Positions 9,128 through 18,354 are shown, counted from the stretch's first letter. The stretch: DNA of 64,000 nucleotides from Bradyrhizobium sp. CCBAU 51627 (GCF_028128765.1 NZ_LBJG01000018.1:62001-126000), one strand, 5' to 3'. Notes: generated by a model from the sequence alone, not told the origin. Program-made: numbers and translations.

Positions 9128-9838
9128 ATGCGCATGATTTTCCGTTGCGATCCAAAGCTGGCCGATCATCTGGTGCGACCATTTCCGGCGCGTACCGCCT
9201 TGCCGGACTGGCTGCGGACGATGCCCGCCACAGCGCATTCGGAGATCCACGGCCGCGACATCCGTACGGTCAAGCAGTGTCCGCCCTTCGTCGATGCGAT
9301 GGCGTATGGAATCATGATTCCGCTGCCGTGCGACATCAGGATCGAGGGTGGCGAATTTTCGTGGGACTGGGATATCCCAGAGCCGGAGACGGCGGGGCAT
9401 CCGCGCGCGCCGCTCAGCTTCCATCCGGTCGCGCAATTCGCCGCGGCACCGTTCTCGAATGGACGATCCGCGCTCAAGTTCAACAGTTTCTGGACCATCG
9501 AGCTCGAGCCCGGCTGGTCGCTGTTCGCGACACATCCCATCAACCGTGACGACCTGCCGTTCCGCCTCGTCTCGGGTCTGGTCGACGCCGACCGGTTTCA
9601 CGACGGTGGCATTAATTTTCCAGCCGTCTGGATCAAGCCTGATTTTTCAGGCGTCCTGAAGAAGGGGTTGCCGATCGCGCAGTGCTTTGCCGTTCCACGC
9701 CAGGCGCCCGAACTCGTGTTCGAGAGCTTCGATGCGGCGCACCGGCAGTCCTATGAGAAGGTCGTCGGCGATGTGCTGGCCGCGCCGAATGTCTATCGCA
9801 AGCAGTTTCGCGCCAAGCGTGGACGCCTAACGCGCTAG
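9128..9838 (+). CDS. Uncharacterised protein, 236 residues
   Basis: I do not recognise a named family with confidence. The protein is soluble, with no signal peptide or transmembrane segment. Recognisable landmarks are an N-terminal PDWLRTMPA, a TVKQCPPFVDAM segment, aromatic-rich SWDWDIPEP and a HPINRDDLPFR segment, giving it the look of a compact beta-rich fold. A second ATG at 9134 is an equally good start. The gene stands alone after the glp terminator. Its last 12 bases overlap the end of the convergent TPR gene. Confidence 0.65.
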   Translation: MRMIFRCDPKLADHLVRPFPARTALPDWLRTMPATAHSEIHGRDIRTVKQCPPFVDAMAYGIMIPLPCDIRIEGGEFSWDWDIPEPETAGHPRAPLSFHPVAQFAAAPFSNGRSALKFNSFWTIELEPGWSLFATHPINRDDLPFRLVSGLVDADRFHDGGINFPAVWIKPDFSGVLKKGLPIAQCFAVPRQAPELVFESFDAAHRQSYEKVVGDVLAAPNVYRKQFRAKRGRLTR

Positions 9839-10633
9839 CGTGCGCCGCAGCTCCTCCTCGTCGAGCCACAGCCGCCCGTGAGGGGCGGAGGTCAGCGCCA
9901 TTGCGATGGAGCCGAACAGCTGCGGGCGCAAGCGATAGGCTTTCCCGAACGCCTCCATGGCGGCATCCAGCTCTCCGGTCTCCTGGAGGGAGATGCCGAG
10001 ATTGAGCGCGGCCTCGGCATGCTCAGGCTTGAGCTCGAAGGCCTTGCGATAGGCGCTTGCCGCGCCCCTGTGGTCACGCAAATCCTGCCGCGCAAGGCCA
10101 AGATTGAACCAGACGGACGCCGGCGCGTCCGTCGCGGTCGCTTGCGTGAGCAGGCTTGCAGCGGTGGCGGGGTCGCCATCCTCCCAGGCCAGCCGGCCCA
10201 GTTGCGCCGTTGCTTCCTGATGCCCAGGGATGACCTTGAGGATTGCCTGCCAGGCGCCACGTGCCTGATCTCGCAGCCCCGCCATATCGAGCGTTCGTGC
10301 CTTCTCGATGAACATCTCGCGCTGTGGGCTGGTGGCGATAGCGGCATCGAGATGGACGAGCGCGGTGTCGAACTGTCCTTCGCTGCGCGCGATACGGGCA
10401 GCCAGCAGCCGCGCCGGCGCGTTGTTCGGCCGCTTGGCCAGGCTGACGTCGATATGCGCGTGAGCCGGGGCGAGGGCGCCCCTGGAGAACAGCACGGCAG
10501 CCAGCAGATGGTGCAGCACCGGATCACCGGGATCGCGCGCAAGGCCTTGTTCGCACAGACGCTGCGCCTCATCCGGCTTGCCCGAATTGACCGCTGCAGT
10601 CGCGCGGCGAACGAGTGTCTGAATGTCATCCAT
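9827..10633 (-). CDS. TPR-repeat protein
   Basis: About 268 residues made of consecutive 34-residue helical repeats, visible as AQRLCEQGLARDPGDPVLHH, AYRKAFELKPEHAEAALNLG and similar units with the TPR pattern of small residues at positions 8, 20 and 27. I chose the ATG at 10633 (MDDIQTLVRRA); the reading frame continues 20 codons further but that extension is not TPR-like. TPR proteins act as scaffolds, so no substrate can be named. No signal peptide is seen. Its 3' end overlaps the convergent gene by 12 bases. Confidence 0.8.
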   Translation of the reverse strand: MDDIQTLVRRATAAVNSGKPDEAQRLCEQGLARDPGDPVLHHLLAAVLFSRGALAPAHAHIDVSLAKRPNNAPARLLAARIARSEGQFDTALVHLDAAIATSPQREMFIEKARTLDMAGLRDQARGAWQAILKVIPGHQEATAQLGRLAWEDGDPATAASLLTQATATDAPASVWFNLGLARQDLRDHRGAASAYRKAFELKPEHAEAALNLGISLQETGELDAAMEAFGKAYRLRPQLFGSIAMALTSAPHGRLWLDEEELRRTLAR

Positions 10634-10856
10634 CGCCGTATTAGAGCAAGGATGCGAAGGGCCAGCAACACGAGGCGCCCGTTTGCTGCTCATCGATCAA
10701 GTGTAATTCGTGACGGTGTGTTTGCTTGGGCTTTTCGCCGAGCGGGAGCGTCGCCCCGAGCTTTTGGTCGCGAGATCCTTCGCAGGGCATGACGGCGTGC
10801 GTACCCCCCGCTTGACTCCCCATCACATCGAATTCATGATCGGCATAATGCGATTG

Positions 10857-10879
10857 AAGTAATCGTATTTCGATTACTT
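10857..10879. promoter_or_regulatory. Perfect inverted repeat upstream of the FAD-oxidase operon
   Basis: AAGTAATCG (10857-10865) and CGATTACTT (10871-10879) form a perfect 9-bp inverted repeat with a 5-base spacer, 49 bases upstream of the first gene of the operon. The IclR-type regulator encoded at the end of the same operon is the most likely ligand. Confidence 0.5.
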
Positions 10880-10927
10880 GCGCAGGCGCCGTTTGGACCC
10901 ACGTGGGCCCGTTCCGGAGGTCGGTAG

Positions 10928-12394
10928 ATGGCATTGATCGAGGCGTTCCGGCAGTTGCTGGGCGACACGGCCGTGCTGACGCGCGAGGAGGATCTCGCGG
11001 GTCTCACCGAGGATTGGCGTGGCCGGTTTCACGCGCCGGCGCTCTGCGCTGTGCTACCCTCGACCACGGAGCAGGTCGCTTCTATCGTTCGTCTCTGCGT
11101 CGCCCATGACACCCCGGTGCTGCCGCAGGGCGGCAACACCAGCCTGTGCGGGGGCGCGACGCCATCAGGGCAGGGCAAGCCGCCGGTCATTGTCGCGCTG
11201 ACGCGCATGCGCCGGATCCGCTCGCTGGATCCCGTCAACAACACGATGGTGGTCGATGCCGGCTGCGTGCTGGCGACAATTCAGGAGTCCGCCGCGACCG
11301 CCGGTCGGCTTTATCCCGTCAGTCTCGGCGCCGAAGGCTCTTGCCAGATCGGCGGCAATATCGGCACCAATGCCGGCGGCACCGGTGTGCTCCGCTATGG
11401 CAATACGCGCGACAACGTGCTCGGGCTGGAGGTCGTCCTGCCGGACGGATCGGTCTGGGACGGCCTCTACGCACTGCGCAAGAACAACACCGGCTATGAC
11501 CTCAAGCATCTCTTCATCGGCTCCGAAGGCACGCTCGGCGTCATCACCGGCGCGGTGCTGAAGCTGCATCCGCTGCCGACAGCGGAGTCCGTCGCCTGGC
11601 TCGCGGTCGACAGTCCGCATCGAGCGCTCGAGGTGCTCGGCCTGTTCCAAGCCGCCTGCAACTCGCGGCTCTCCGCCTTCGAGCTGATGAATGCCAAGCA
11701 GATCCAGCTAGTCCTGGAGCAGGTGCCGGGTCGGCGCTGTCCCGTTGCGGAGATCGACACCTGGCATGTCCTCGTCGAATTGTCTGACACGGGCGACGCC
11801 ACCGCGCTTGCGGCGACGATGCAGACAGTGCTCGAACAGGCGCTCGAGGCCGGGCTCGTCAGCGACGGCGTGGTCGCCACCAGCGAGGCCCAGCGCAAGG
11901 CGATGTGGCTGGTGCGGCACAGCGTGTCGGAAGCCAACAAGAAAGCGGGCGTCGGTCTGACCTCGGACACCGCGGTGCCGGTCTCGACCGTGCCTGATTT
12001 CATCGACCGGGCCATTGCGGCGGTGCGCGCGATCGTGCCGGATCTGCCGTTCGTCATTGTCGGCCACATGGGCGACGGCAACATCCATCTCATCCCCTTC
12101 TTCACCTTCGCCGAATGGGATGCGCTGCCGGACCGCGACGAGACTGCGCAGAGGATTCGCCGCGCCATGAACGATGTCGCCAACTCTTTGCGCGGCACCT
12201 TCAGCGCCGAGCATGGCGTCGGGCGCACGCTGACCGGCGAGATGATCCGCTACAAGCCGCCGGTCGAGCTCGCCTTGATGCGGGCGGTGAAACAGGCGTT
12301 CGACCCGTCGGGTCTGTTCAATCCCGGCCGCGTTCTGCCGCCGTCATCGGCGACTGAGACGGCCGCAGCTTCGCCGACCATCGCAACATCGTAG
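10928..12394 (+). CDS. FAD-linked 2-hydroxyacid dehydrogenase (D-lactate/D-2-hydroxyglutarate type)
   Basis: A 488-residue flavoprotein of the vanillyl-alcohol-oxidase superfamily. The FAD-binding part contains PQGGNTSLCGGATP, NIGTNAGGTGVLRYGN and KNNTGYDLKHLFIGSEGTLG. The C-terminal cap ends with GHMGDGNIHLIP and FSAEHGVGRTLTGEM, where metal-binding and catalytic histidines lie in D-lactate and D-2-hydroxyglutarate dehydrogenases. It oxidises a D-2-hydroxyacid to the 2-oxoacid, probably passing electrons to an electron-transfer flavoprotein or cytochrome. It opens an operon with a binding-protein transporter and an aldolase, so the substrate may be what they import. The exact acid is unknown. 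Confidence 0.85.
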   Translation: MALIEAFRQLLGDTAVLTREEDLAGLTEDWRGRFHAPALCAVLPSTTEQVASIVRLCVAHDTPVLPQGGNTSLCGGATPSGQGKPPVIVALTRMRRIRSLDPVNNTMVVDAGCVLATIQESAATAGRLYPVSLGAEGSCQIGGNIGTNAGGTGVLRYGNTRDNVLGLEVVLPDGSVWDGLYALRKNNTGYDLKHLFIGSEGTLGVITGAVLKLHPLPTAESVAWLAVDSPHRALEVLGLFQAACNSRLSAFELMNAKQIQLVLEQVPGRRCPVAEIDTWHVLVELSDTGDATALAATMQTVLEQALEAGLVSDGVVATSEAQRKAMWLVRHSVSEANKKAGVGLTSDTAVPVSTVPDFIDRAIAAVRAIVPDLPFVIVGHMGDGNIHLIPFFTFAEWDALPDRDETAQRIRRAMNDVANSLRGTFSAEHGVGRTLTGEMIRYKPPVELALMRAVKQAFDPSGLFNPGRVLPPSSATETAAASPTIATS

Positions 12395-12407
12395 AGAGGG
12401 GACTGAC

Positions 12408-13493
12408 ATGACCAACGCACCGAAGATCATCACTTCCCGCCGCCGCCTGCTGCTCGGCGCAGGAGCCGGCGCCGTCGCGCTCGCCGCGCCCTCTGTCTGG
12501 TCGCCGTCCCGCGCCGCCGGCAAGCGCATCGTCGTGCGCGACGACGGCGGCATCTACACCAAGGCCTATGGCGCGGTGTTCTACCGTCCGTTCACCGAGG
12601 CGACCGGCATCGAGGTGGTCGGCGTGCAGGCCAATGCCGAGCCGGTGGCGCAGATCAAGACCATGATCGATACCAAGAACTACACCTGGGACATGGCCAA
12701 GATTAGCTGGCCCGCGATCCTGCTGCTGACCACCGGCAGCAAGCAATATCTCGAAAAGCACGGTCTCGAATCCGAGCCCGTCATCAAGTCGATTCCTGCC
12801 GAGTTCATGTCGCCCTACGGTGTCGGTACCAACGTCTACACCACCGTGCTGGCCTACCGCACCGACGCCTTCAAGGGGCGCAAGGCGCCGCAGTCCTGGG
12901 CCGATTTCTGGAATGTGGCGGAGTTTCCGGGACGCCGCGCCGTGCGCAAGCATCCGTTCGACACGATCGAGGAGGCGCTGATGGGCGCGGGCGTGCCGAC
13001 CGCGCAGGTCTATCCTTGCGATCTCGACAAGGCCTTTGCCTCGCTCGACAAGATCAAGCCCTCGGTCGCGGTGTGGTGGACCAGCGGCGCGCAGGTCGAG
13101 CAGATGCTGACCTCGGGCGAGATTGACCTGCTGCCGACCTGGGTGTCGCGTCCGCAGGCCGCTCAGGCGGCCGGCGCGCCGGTCGAGATCGTCTGGAATC
13201 AGGGCATCTGGGGCGGCGACAATTGGTCGATCCTCGCCGGCACGCCAAATGCGGATGCCTGCCGCGAGTTCATCAAGTTCGCCTCGGATCCGAAGCGCCA
13301 GGCGGCGCTGATGGAGTATTTCCCTGCCGGCCTCACGCAGCCCGAGGCCTTCAACTACGTCAAGCCGGAGCTCGCTAGGAACTGTCCGACCTATCCGGAT
13401 AACATCAAGGCAGGTCTGAAGATCGATGCGAAATTCTGGTACGACAACCAGGCAACCGTCATCGAGCGCTTCAACAGCTGGATCCTGGCTTGA
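12408..13493 (+). CDS. ABC transporter substrate-binding protein (PotD/polyamine type, Tat signal)
   Basis: A 361-residue periplasmic binding protein. The N-terminus has a twin-arginine-like signal, SRRRLLLG followed by an Ala-rich core and SRAAG cleavage region, suggesting export by Tat. The mature part has the family layout seen in spermidine/putrescine and related binding proteins (DDGGIYTKAYGAVFYRPF at the N-domain). It lies 13 bases after the dehydrogenase gene and upstream of its ATPase and permease. Members of this group bind polyamines, organic acids or other small molecules; the ligand is not predictable here. Confidence 0.85.
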   Translation: MTNAPKIITSRRRLLLGAGAGAVALAAPSVWSPSRAAGKRIVVRDDGGIYTKAYGAVFYRPFTEATGIEVVGVQANAEPVAQIKTMIDTKNYTWDMAKISWPAILLLTTGSKQYLEKHGLESEPVIKSIPAEFMSPYGVGTNVYTTVLAYRTDAFKGRKAPQSWADFWNVAEFPGRRAVRKHPFDTIEEALMGAGVPTAQVYPCDLDKAFASLDKIKPSVAVWWTSGAQVEQMLTSGEIDLLPTWVSRPQAAQAAGAPVEIVWNQGIWGGDNWSILAGTPNADACREFIKFASDPKRQAALMEYFPAGLTQPEAFNYVKPELARNCPTYPDNIKAGLKIDAKFWYDNQATVIERFNSWILA

Positions 13494-13521
13494 CCCTGAA
13501 GCGTCGCGATTGGAGCAAGGC

Positions 13522-14616
13522 ATGACTTCGTCGAGCTTGCGCGTCAAAGGGCTTACCAAGCGTTATGGCGACTTCGTCGCGCTGGCGCCGACCAGTCTCG
13601 ATGTCGCGAAGGGGGAATTCCTCACGCTGCTTGGTCCTTCGGGGTCGGGTAAGACGACGCTGCTCAGCCTGATCGCAGGACTCGCGCATCCGGACGAAGG
13701 TCAGATCCTGGTCGACGATTCCGATGTGACGCGCAGCCCGGCCTATGACCGGGACATCGGCGTCGTGTTCCAGAACTACGCGCTGTTTCCTCACATGACC
13801 GTGGAGGACAACATCGCGTTTCCGCTGAAGATGCGGAAGATCGCCGATGCCGACGCGCGCCGGCGCACCGCCGAGGCGCTGGAGACGGTACGCCTGCCGT
13901 ATGTCGCAAAGCGCTATCCGCGCGAGCTCTCGGGCGGCCAGCAGCAGCGCATTGCGCTGGCGCGCTGCATCGTCTATCGCCCCGCGATCATCCTGATGGA
14001 CGAGCCTCTCGGCGCGCTCGACAAGAAGCTGCGCGACCAGATGCAGCTTGAGATCAAGCGCATCCATCGCGAGCTCCGCACCACGATCATCTACGTCACC
14101 CACGACCAGGAGGAAGCGATGACCATGTCCGATCGCATCTGCCTGATGAACGCAGGCGCGATCGAGCAGCTCGGCTCGCCGGAGGATCTCTATTTCCGCC
14201 CGCAATCGGTCTTCGTCGCGGACTTTCTCGGTGAATCCAACTTGCTCAGCGCAACGGTCCGGCAGGTCGATGCGCAGGGGCTCGACATCGTGCTGGCGGA
14301 CCAAACGGCACCGTCACGCGCGGTCGGCAACGGCGCGCGATTCACTGCCGGCGAGCCGATCAAGCTCATGGTCCGCCCCCAGAACCTCCATGTCGGGGAC
14401 GCGGCGAGCGGCAAGCTCACCGGCAGGCTGGTCGACGTGATGATCAGCGGCAGCATGACGCGGCTCTACATCGCACCCGAAAAGGCCGACATGCCGCACC
14501 TCGTCGCGGCCTATCCGACGCGATCGAGCGCGGCGCCCTACGAGATCGGCCAGCTCGTTTCGCTCGGCTGGAATTCCGCGGATGCCGTGGCGATCCGCGA
14601 CGGCAGGGGACACTGA
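13522..14616 (+). CDS. ABC transporter ATP-binding protein (PotA type)
   Basis: 364 residues from the ATG at 13522, preceded by an AGCAAGG site. Walker A GPSGSGKTT, Q-loop QNYALFPHMT, signature LSGGQQQR, Walker B ILMDEPLGALD and switch histidine in YVTHDQEEA are all canonical, followed by a TOBE-type C-terminal domain. It would energise the fused permease encoded immediately downstream. The frame extends upstream to 13426 inside the binding-protein gene, but that extension lacks homology and ribosome-binding logic. Confidence 0.9.
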   Translation: MTSSSLRVKGLTKRYGDFVALAPTSLDVAKGEFLTLLGPSGSGKTTLLSLIAGLAHPDEGQILVDDSDVTRSPAYDRDIGVVFQNYALFPHMTVEDNIAFPLKMRKIADADARRRTAEALETVRLPYVAKRYPRELSGGQQQRIALARCIVYRPAIILMDEPLGALDKKLRDQMQLEIKRIHRELRTTIIYVTHDQEEAMTMSDRICLMNAGAIEQLGSPEDLYFRPQSVFVADFLGESNLLSATVRQVDAQGLDIVLADQTAPSRAVGNGARFTAGEPIKLMVRPQNLHVGDAASGKLTGRLVDVMISGSMTRLYIAPEKADMPHLVAAYPTRSSAAPYEIGQLVSLGWNSADAVAIRDGRGH

Positions 14617-14620
14617 CGCC

Positions 14621-16429
14621 ATGGCATTGGCCAAAGCGCCCGCAGTCGAATCGGGACAGCTCCGGAGTGTGATTCGCTCGCGCAGCCGGTCACAGGCCTG
14701 GACCTGGGTCGCGATGGGCGGCCCGCTTGTGCTGCTGCTCGTCTTCTTCCTGGTCTACCCCGTCGGCCAGTTGCTGGTGCTCAGCATCACCAACGACAGC
14801 GCATTCACGCTCGCGCCGTACCGCCAGCTGTTCGCCTCCTCGGTCTATGTCGACGTCCTCCTCATCACGCTGAAGATCTCTCTGGTGACGACGCTGGTGT
14901 GCATCGTCACTGGCTACCCGATCGCCTATCTGATCTCCGTCGTCGGCAAGGAACGGAAGGCAACGCTTCTGTTCTGGGTGCTGCTGTCGTTCTGGACCAG
15001 TTTCCTGGTCCGCGCCTTCGCCTGGATCGTGCTGCTCGGCCGCAACGGCGTCATCAACAAGCTCCTGATCTCGCTCGGCATCATCTCGAGTCCTGCGAGC
15101 CTGCTCTACAATTTCGGCAGCGTGCTCGTCGGCATGGTCAATGCGCTCTTGCCGCTCGCCGTGCTGACCATGCTCTCGGTGATGGAGAACATCGACCGCA
15201 ACCTGCCGCGTGCAGCCGCCACGCTCGGCGCGCGTCCGGGCATGGCATTCTGGAAGATCTATTTTCCGCTGTCGCTGCCCGGCGTCGCCGCGGCTGGCAT
15301 CATGGTGTTCGTCACTGCGATCGGGTTCTTCATCGTTCCGGCGCTGCTTGGCGGACGCCGCGAGACCATGATCACGCAATTGATCATCGACCAGGTTCAG
15401 CAGACGCTGAACTGGGGTTTTGCCGGCGCAATCTCGGTGTTGCTGCTGCTCGTGGTCCTCATCGTCTTTGCCGCCTATGACCGGTTGCTCGGCCTGTCGA
15501 CCATGACCGGCGCATCTGCGCCGCGCACCGCGGCGACGTCGCGTTTGTCGAGCCCGATCCAGAAGGCGGGCGATGCGCTCCTCACTCTGCTTGGCGTGAT
15601 CTCCGACCGCATCATTCTGCTGTCGCCGTCGCGCCGCCGCGACCGCAATCCGGACCAGGCCGGCCTCGGCTTGCAGGCCTTCGTCTGGACCATGCTCATC
15701 ATCATCAGTGCGCCGACGCTTCTAATGATCCCGCTGTCGTTCGGCACCGGCGGCCTCAACTGGCCGCCGCAGGGATTTACGCTGCACTGGTATGAGACCG
15801 TGCTGCATTCGCCGGTCTGGACCCAGGCGTTCCTGCGCTCGCTGCTTGTCGGTCTGGGGACGGGGGCGCTCGCCATGCTGATCGGAACGCCGGCGGCGTT
15901 TCTCCTGGTGAGGAGCAACATTCCCGCCAAGGCCGCCTGGCTCGCCTTCATCCTGTCGCCGATCGTCGTGCCGCGCATGATCATCGCAGTCGGCCTGTTC
16001 TATGTGTTCGCGAGCATGGGCCTCGTCGGCAGCGCTTTCGGACTCATTCTCGGACATACGGTCGTCGCGGTGCCTTATGTCGTGATGACCATGATGGCCG
16101 TGCTGCGCAACTACGACACGCGGCTCGACCACGCCGCGCAAAGCCTAGGCGCGCGTCCCTTTGCGACGCTGCGCCACATTACTTTTCCGATTCTCGGTGC
16201 CGGCATGTTCTCCTCGTTCCTGTTCGCCTTCGCGACCTCGTTCGACGAGCTCACCATCGCGCTGTTTGCGACCGGCGGCCTCAATGCCACGCTGCCGAAG
16301 CAGTTCTGGGACGAGGTGACGCTTCAGGTCTCGCCCGTGATCGCTGCCGTCTCGACCTGCCTGTTCATCTTCATGGGGCTCTTGATCTTCGTCGCCGAAC
16401 GCCTGCGTCGGCGCGCTGGCGCAAGGTAG
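14621..16429 (+). CDS. Fused ABC transporter permease (PotB-PotC type double domain)
   Basis: A 602-residue protein carrying two complete binding-protein-dependent permease domains in one chain, about residues 20-300 and 350-600, joined by a ~60-residue hydrophilic linker. Each half has its own EAA loop: RAAATLGARPGMAFWKIYF in the first and HAAQSLGARPFATLRHITF in the second. In most polyamine-type systems these are separate proteins. The ATG at 14621, five bases after the ATPase stop, is chosen over an upstream in-frame start at 14582 that overlaps the ATPase gene. Confidence 0.9.
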   Translation: MALAKAPAVESGQLRSVIRSRSRSQAWTWVAMGGPLVLLLVFFLVYPVGQLLVLSITNDSAFTLAPYRQLFASSVYVDVLLITLKISLVTTLVCIVTGYPIAYLISVVGKERKATLLFWVLLSFWTSFLVRAFAWIVLLGRNGVINKLLISLGIISSPASLLYNFGSVLVGMVNALLPLAVLTMLSVMENIDRNLPRAAATLGARPGMAFWKIYFPLSLPGVAAAGIMVFVTAIGFFIVPALLGGRRETMITQLIIDQVQQTLNWGFAGAISVLLLLVVLIVFAAYDRLLGLSTMTGASAPRTAATSRLSSPIQKAGDALLTLLGVISDRIILLSPSRRRDRNPDQAGLGLQAFVWTMLIIISAPTLLMIPLSFGTGGLNWPPQGFTLHWYETVLHSPVWTQAFLRSLLVGLGTGALAMLIGTPAAFLLVRSNIPAKAAWLAFILSPIVVPRMIIAVGLFYVFASMGLVGSAFGLILGHTVVAVPYVVMTMMAVLRNYDTRLDHAAQSLGARPFATLRHITFPILGAGMFSSFLFAFATSFDELTIALFATGGLNATLPKQFWDEVTLQVSPVIAAVSTCLFIFMGLLIFVAERLRRRAGAR

Positions 16430-16460
16430 TCATCCCACGTTCTAACCAGAGGTTCTCGTC

Positions 16461-17366
16461 ATGCTCACTGCCAATCGCCTTCGCGGGCTGTTCCCGGCCA
16501 TTCCGACCCCGGTGAAGGCCGACGACAGGATCGACGCTCAGGCGGTCGCGGCGCTGTTTGCCTGGCTCAACAAGCAGGGCATCGACGGCGTAGTGCCGCT
16601 CGGCGGCACCGGTGAATATGGCGCGCTGGCGCGGTCTGAGCGGATCAAGATGGCAGGCTTGTCGGTGAAGGCGATGGCGGGCAAGGGGCCCGTGATTGCC
16701 GGCGTGCTGGACACCGGTTTCCACGATGCCCTGCAGGCAGGCCGTGAATTCGCAGCCGAGGGCGTGGACGGTCTCCTGGTTCTTACGCCATATTACACCA
16801 ACCCGACTCAGGCCGGCATTCGCGATTATTTCCTGCGCTATGCCGACGCCTCGCCCCTGCCCGTCCTGATCTACGAGATTCCCTACCGAACCCGGATCGC
16901 CATCGAGCCAAAAATCCTGCATGAGCTCTCCAGGCATCCCAACATCATCGGCATGAAGGCCTGCAACCTCGACATGTACCATTTCCTCCAGGTCGTGGCC
17001 GGCGTCGATGAGAGCTTTGCGGTGCTGAGCGGCGAGGACAGCCTGTTTCCGCTGCATCTCGCGGCGGGCGCGACGGGCGGCATCGTCGTCACCGCATGCC
17101 TGTTGCCGCGCGCCTGGCGCGCGATCTACGAGACGGCGATCGCGGGTCGGACCGCGGAGGCGCTGAGCCTGCACCGGCGTCTGATCCCGTTCATGAACAT
17201 GGCGTTTGCCGAAACCAATCCGGGACCGATGAAGGCGGTGATGGACATGATCGGCGTCGACGCGCCGCGCATGCTGGCGCCGCTGGTGCAGCCGGCGCCG
17301 GCGCTGGTCTCAGCATTCCGCGCCGAGCTCGGCCGTCAACTGGCGATCTCGGAGGACATCGCGTGA
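16461..17366 (+). CDS. DapA/N-acetylneuraminate-lyase family aldolase
   Basis: A 301-residue class I aldolase of TIM-barrel fold. It has the GGTGEYGAL motif near the N-terminus that binds the keto-acid carboxylate, the YEIPYRT tyrosine segment, and the Schiff-base lysine in IIGMKACN. These enzymes reversibly cleave or condense pyruvate with an aldehyde, or act as hydratases or decarboxylases. The first residues (LTANRLRGLFPAIPTPV) are typical. Operon company with a 2-hydroxyacid dehydrogenase suggests a catabolic 2-oxo-acid step rather than lysine biosynthesis. Substrate not assigned. Confidence 0.88.
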   Translation: MLTANRLRGLFPAIPTPVKADDRIDAQAVAALFAWLNKQGIDGVVPLGGTGEYGALARSERIKMAGLSVKAMAGKGPVIAGVLDTGFHDALQAGREFAAEGVDGLLVLTPYYTNPTQAGIRDYFLRYADASPLPVLIYEIPYRTRIAIEPKILHELSRHPNIIGMKACNLDMYHFLQVVAGVDESFAVLSGEDSLFPLHLAAGATGGIVVTACLLPRAWRAIYETAIAGRTAEALSLHRRLIPFMNMAFAETNPGPMKAVMDMIGVDAPRMLAPLVQPAPALVSAFRAELGRQLAISEDIA

Positions 17367-17378
17367 GAGGATGGCAGC

Positions 17379-18245
17379 ATGGCACGTAGCAGGCGCGCGG
17401 GCGGCGGACGGCCTGCGAGGACGAAAGTCGCCAAAGCCGGCGCGAAGACGGCCGACAAAGGCGGCGAGCCGCGCTCGTCCCTGTTCGTCGGCTCGACCGA
17501 GAAGGCGTTCCAGGTCCTGCATGCCTTCGACGGGCCGCAGCGCTACATGACGCTCGCCGACATCGCGCGCGCCGCCGATCTTGACCGCAGCGCTACCCAG
17601 CGCCTCGTCTACACGCTCGAGACGCTCGGCTATCTCAAGCGGATCGAGGGAACGCGCAACTATGGCCTCACCTCAAAGGTGCTTCAGTTCTCGCACAGCT
17701 ATCTCAAGGCCAACGACCTGATCGACCGTGCCTCGCCCTATCTGCTCGAGATCAGCCGCAATCTCGGGGAAACGACCAATCTGCACGAACTCGATGGCCA
17801 CGAGGTCGTCTTCGTGGCGCGCTTTCCGGGCGCGCATCTCATCAACATCGACATCGTGATCGGCAGCCGGTTGCCGACTTTCTTCACGGCGTCGGGCACC
17901 GCGATCCTATCGGCGTTGCCGGAGGAGGAGCGTCTCGCGCTGCTCGAGCGGACGCCGCTCGTGCCGCTGACGCCGTTCACCGTGACCGACCCGAAGGCGC
18001 TGCTGGAGCGCGTTCGGGTCGCAGCCCAACGCGGCTATGCCGTCATCATGAACGAGACCGTGATGGGTGACATCTCGGTCGCAGCTCCGATCATCGACGA
18101 GCACGGCCGCGCCGTTGCCGCGATCAACATTTCAGTGCCGACGACGCGCTGGACCAAGGAGCGCGCCGAGGCCGAACTCGCGCAGCATGTCCATGTCGCC
18201 GCGACCTCGATCTCCAAATCGAAGTTCAACCGTTACGCGGCCTGA
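17379..18245 (+). CDS. IclR-family transcriptional regulator
   Basis: 288 residues. A Lys/Ala/Arg-rich N-terminal extension of ~35 residues precedes the winged helix-turn-helix (KAFQVLHAFDGPQRYMTL through DLDRSATQRLVYTLETLGYL), followed by the IclR effector-binding GAF-like domain, with FTASGTAILSALPEEE and NISVPTTRWT segments. It is the last gene of the dehydrogenase-ABC-aldolase operon (12 bases after the aldolase) and probably senses the pathway substrate. The palindrome at 10857-10879 in front of the operon is its likely target. Confidence 0.9.
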   Translation: MARSRRAGGGRPARTKVAKAGAKTADKGGEPRSSLFVGSTEKAFQVLHAFDGPQRYMTLADIARAADLDRSATQRLVYTLETLGYLKRIEGTRNYGLTSKVLQFSHSYLKANDLIDRASPYLLEISRNLGETTNLHELDGHEVVFVARFPGAHLINIDIVIGSRLPTFFTASGTAILSALPEEERLALLERTPLVPLTPFTVTDPKALLERVRVAAQRGYAVIMNETVMGDISVAAPIIDEHGRAVAAINISVPTTRWTKERAEAELAQHVHVAATSISKSKFNRYAA

Positions 18246-18263
18246 GGCTCGCCGCTGACAATC

Positions 18264-18311
18264 AAAAAGGCCGGGACTAATCCCGAGGCCGGGACTAATC
18301 CCGGCCTTTTT
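18264..18311. terminator. Duplicated, bidirectional terminator
   Basis: The motif GGCCGGGACTAATCCC occurs twice in tandem (18269-18284 and 18287-18302). It can fold as an inner 9-bp hairpin with CTAA loop (18286-18307) or as a longer 13-bp stem between 18264-18276 and 18299-18311. A-rich and T-rich flanks allow it to serve both this operon and the convergent gene ending at 18355. Confidence 0.8.
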
Positions 18312-18354
18312 CTTTCTTCGCCTCTCTCCGCAAGCTGGGAGAGGGTGAAGAGAA

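Noticed and set aside
7192..9135. 647-codon leftward frame opposite glpV
   Set aside because: Antisense shadow of a strongly supported binding-protein gene; Arg/Val/Leu-rich without recognisable domains.
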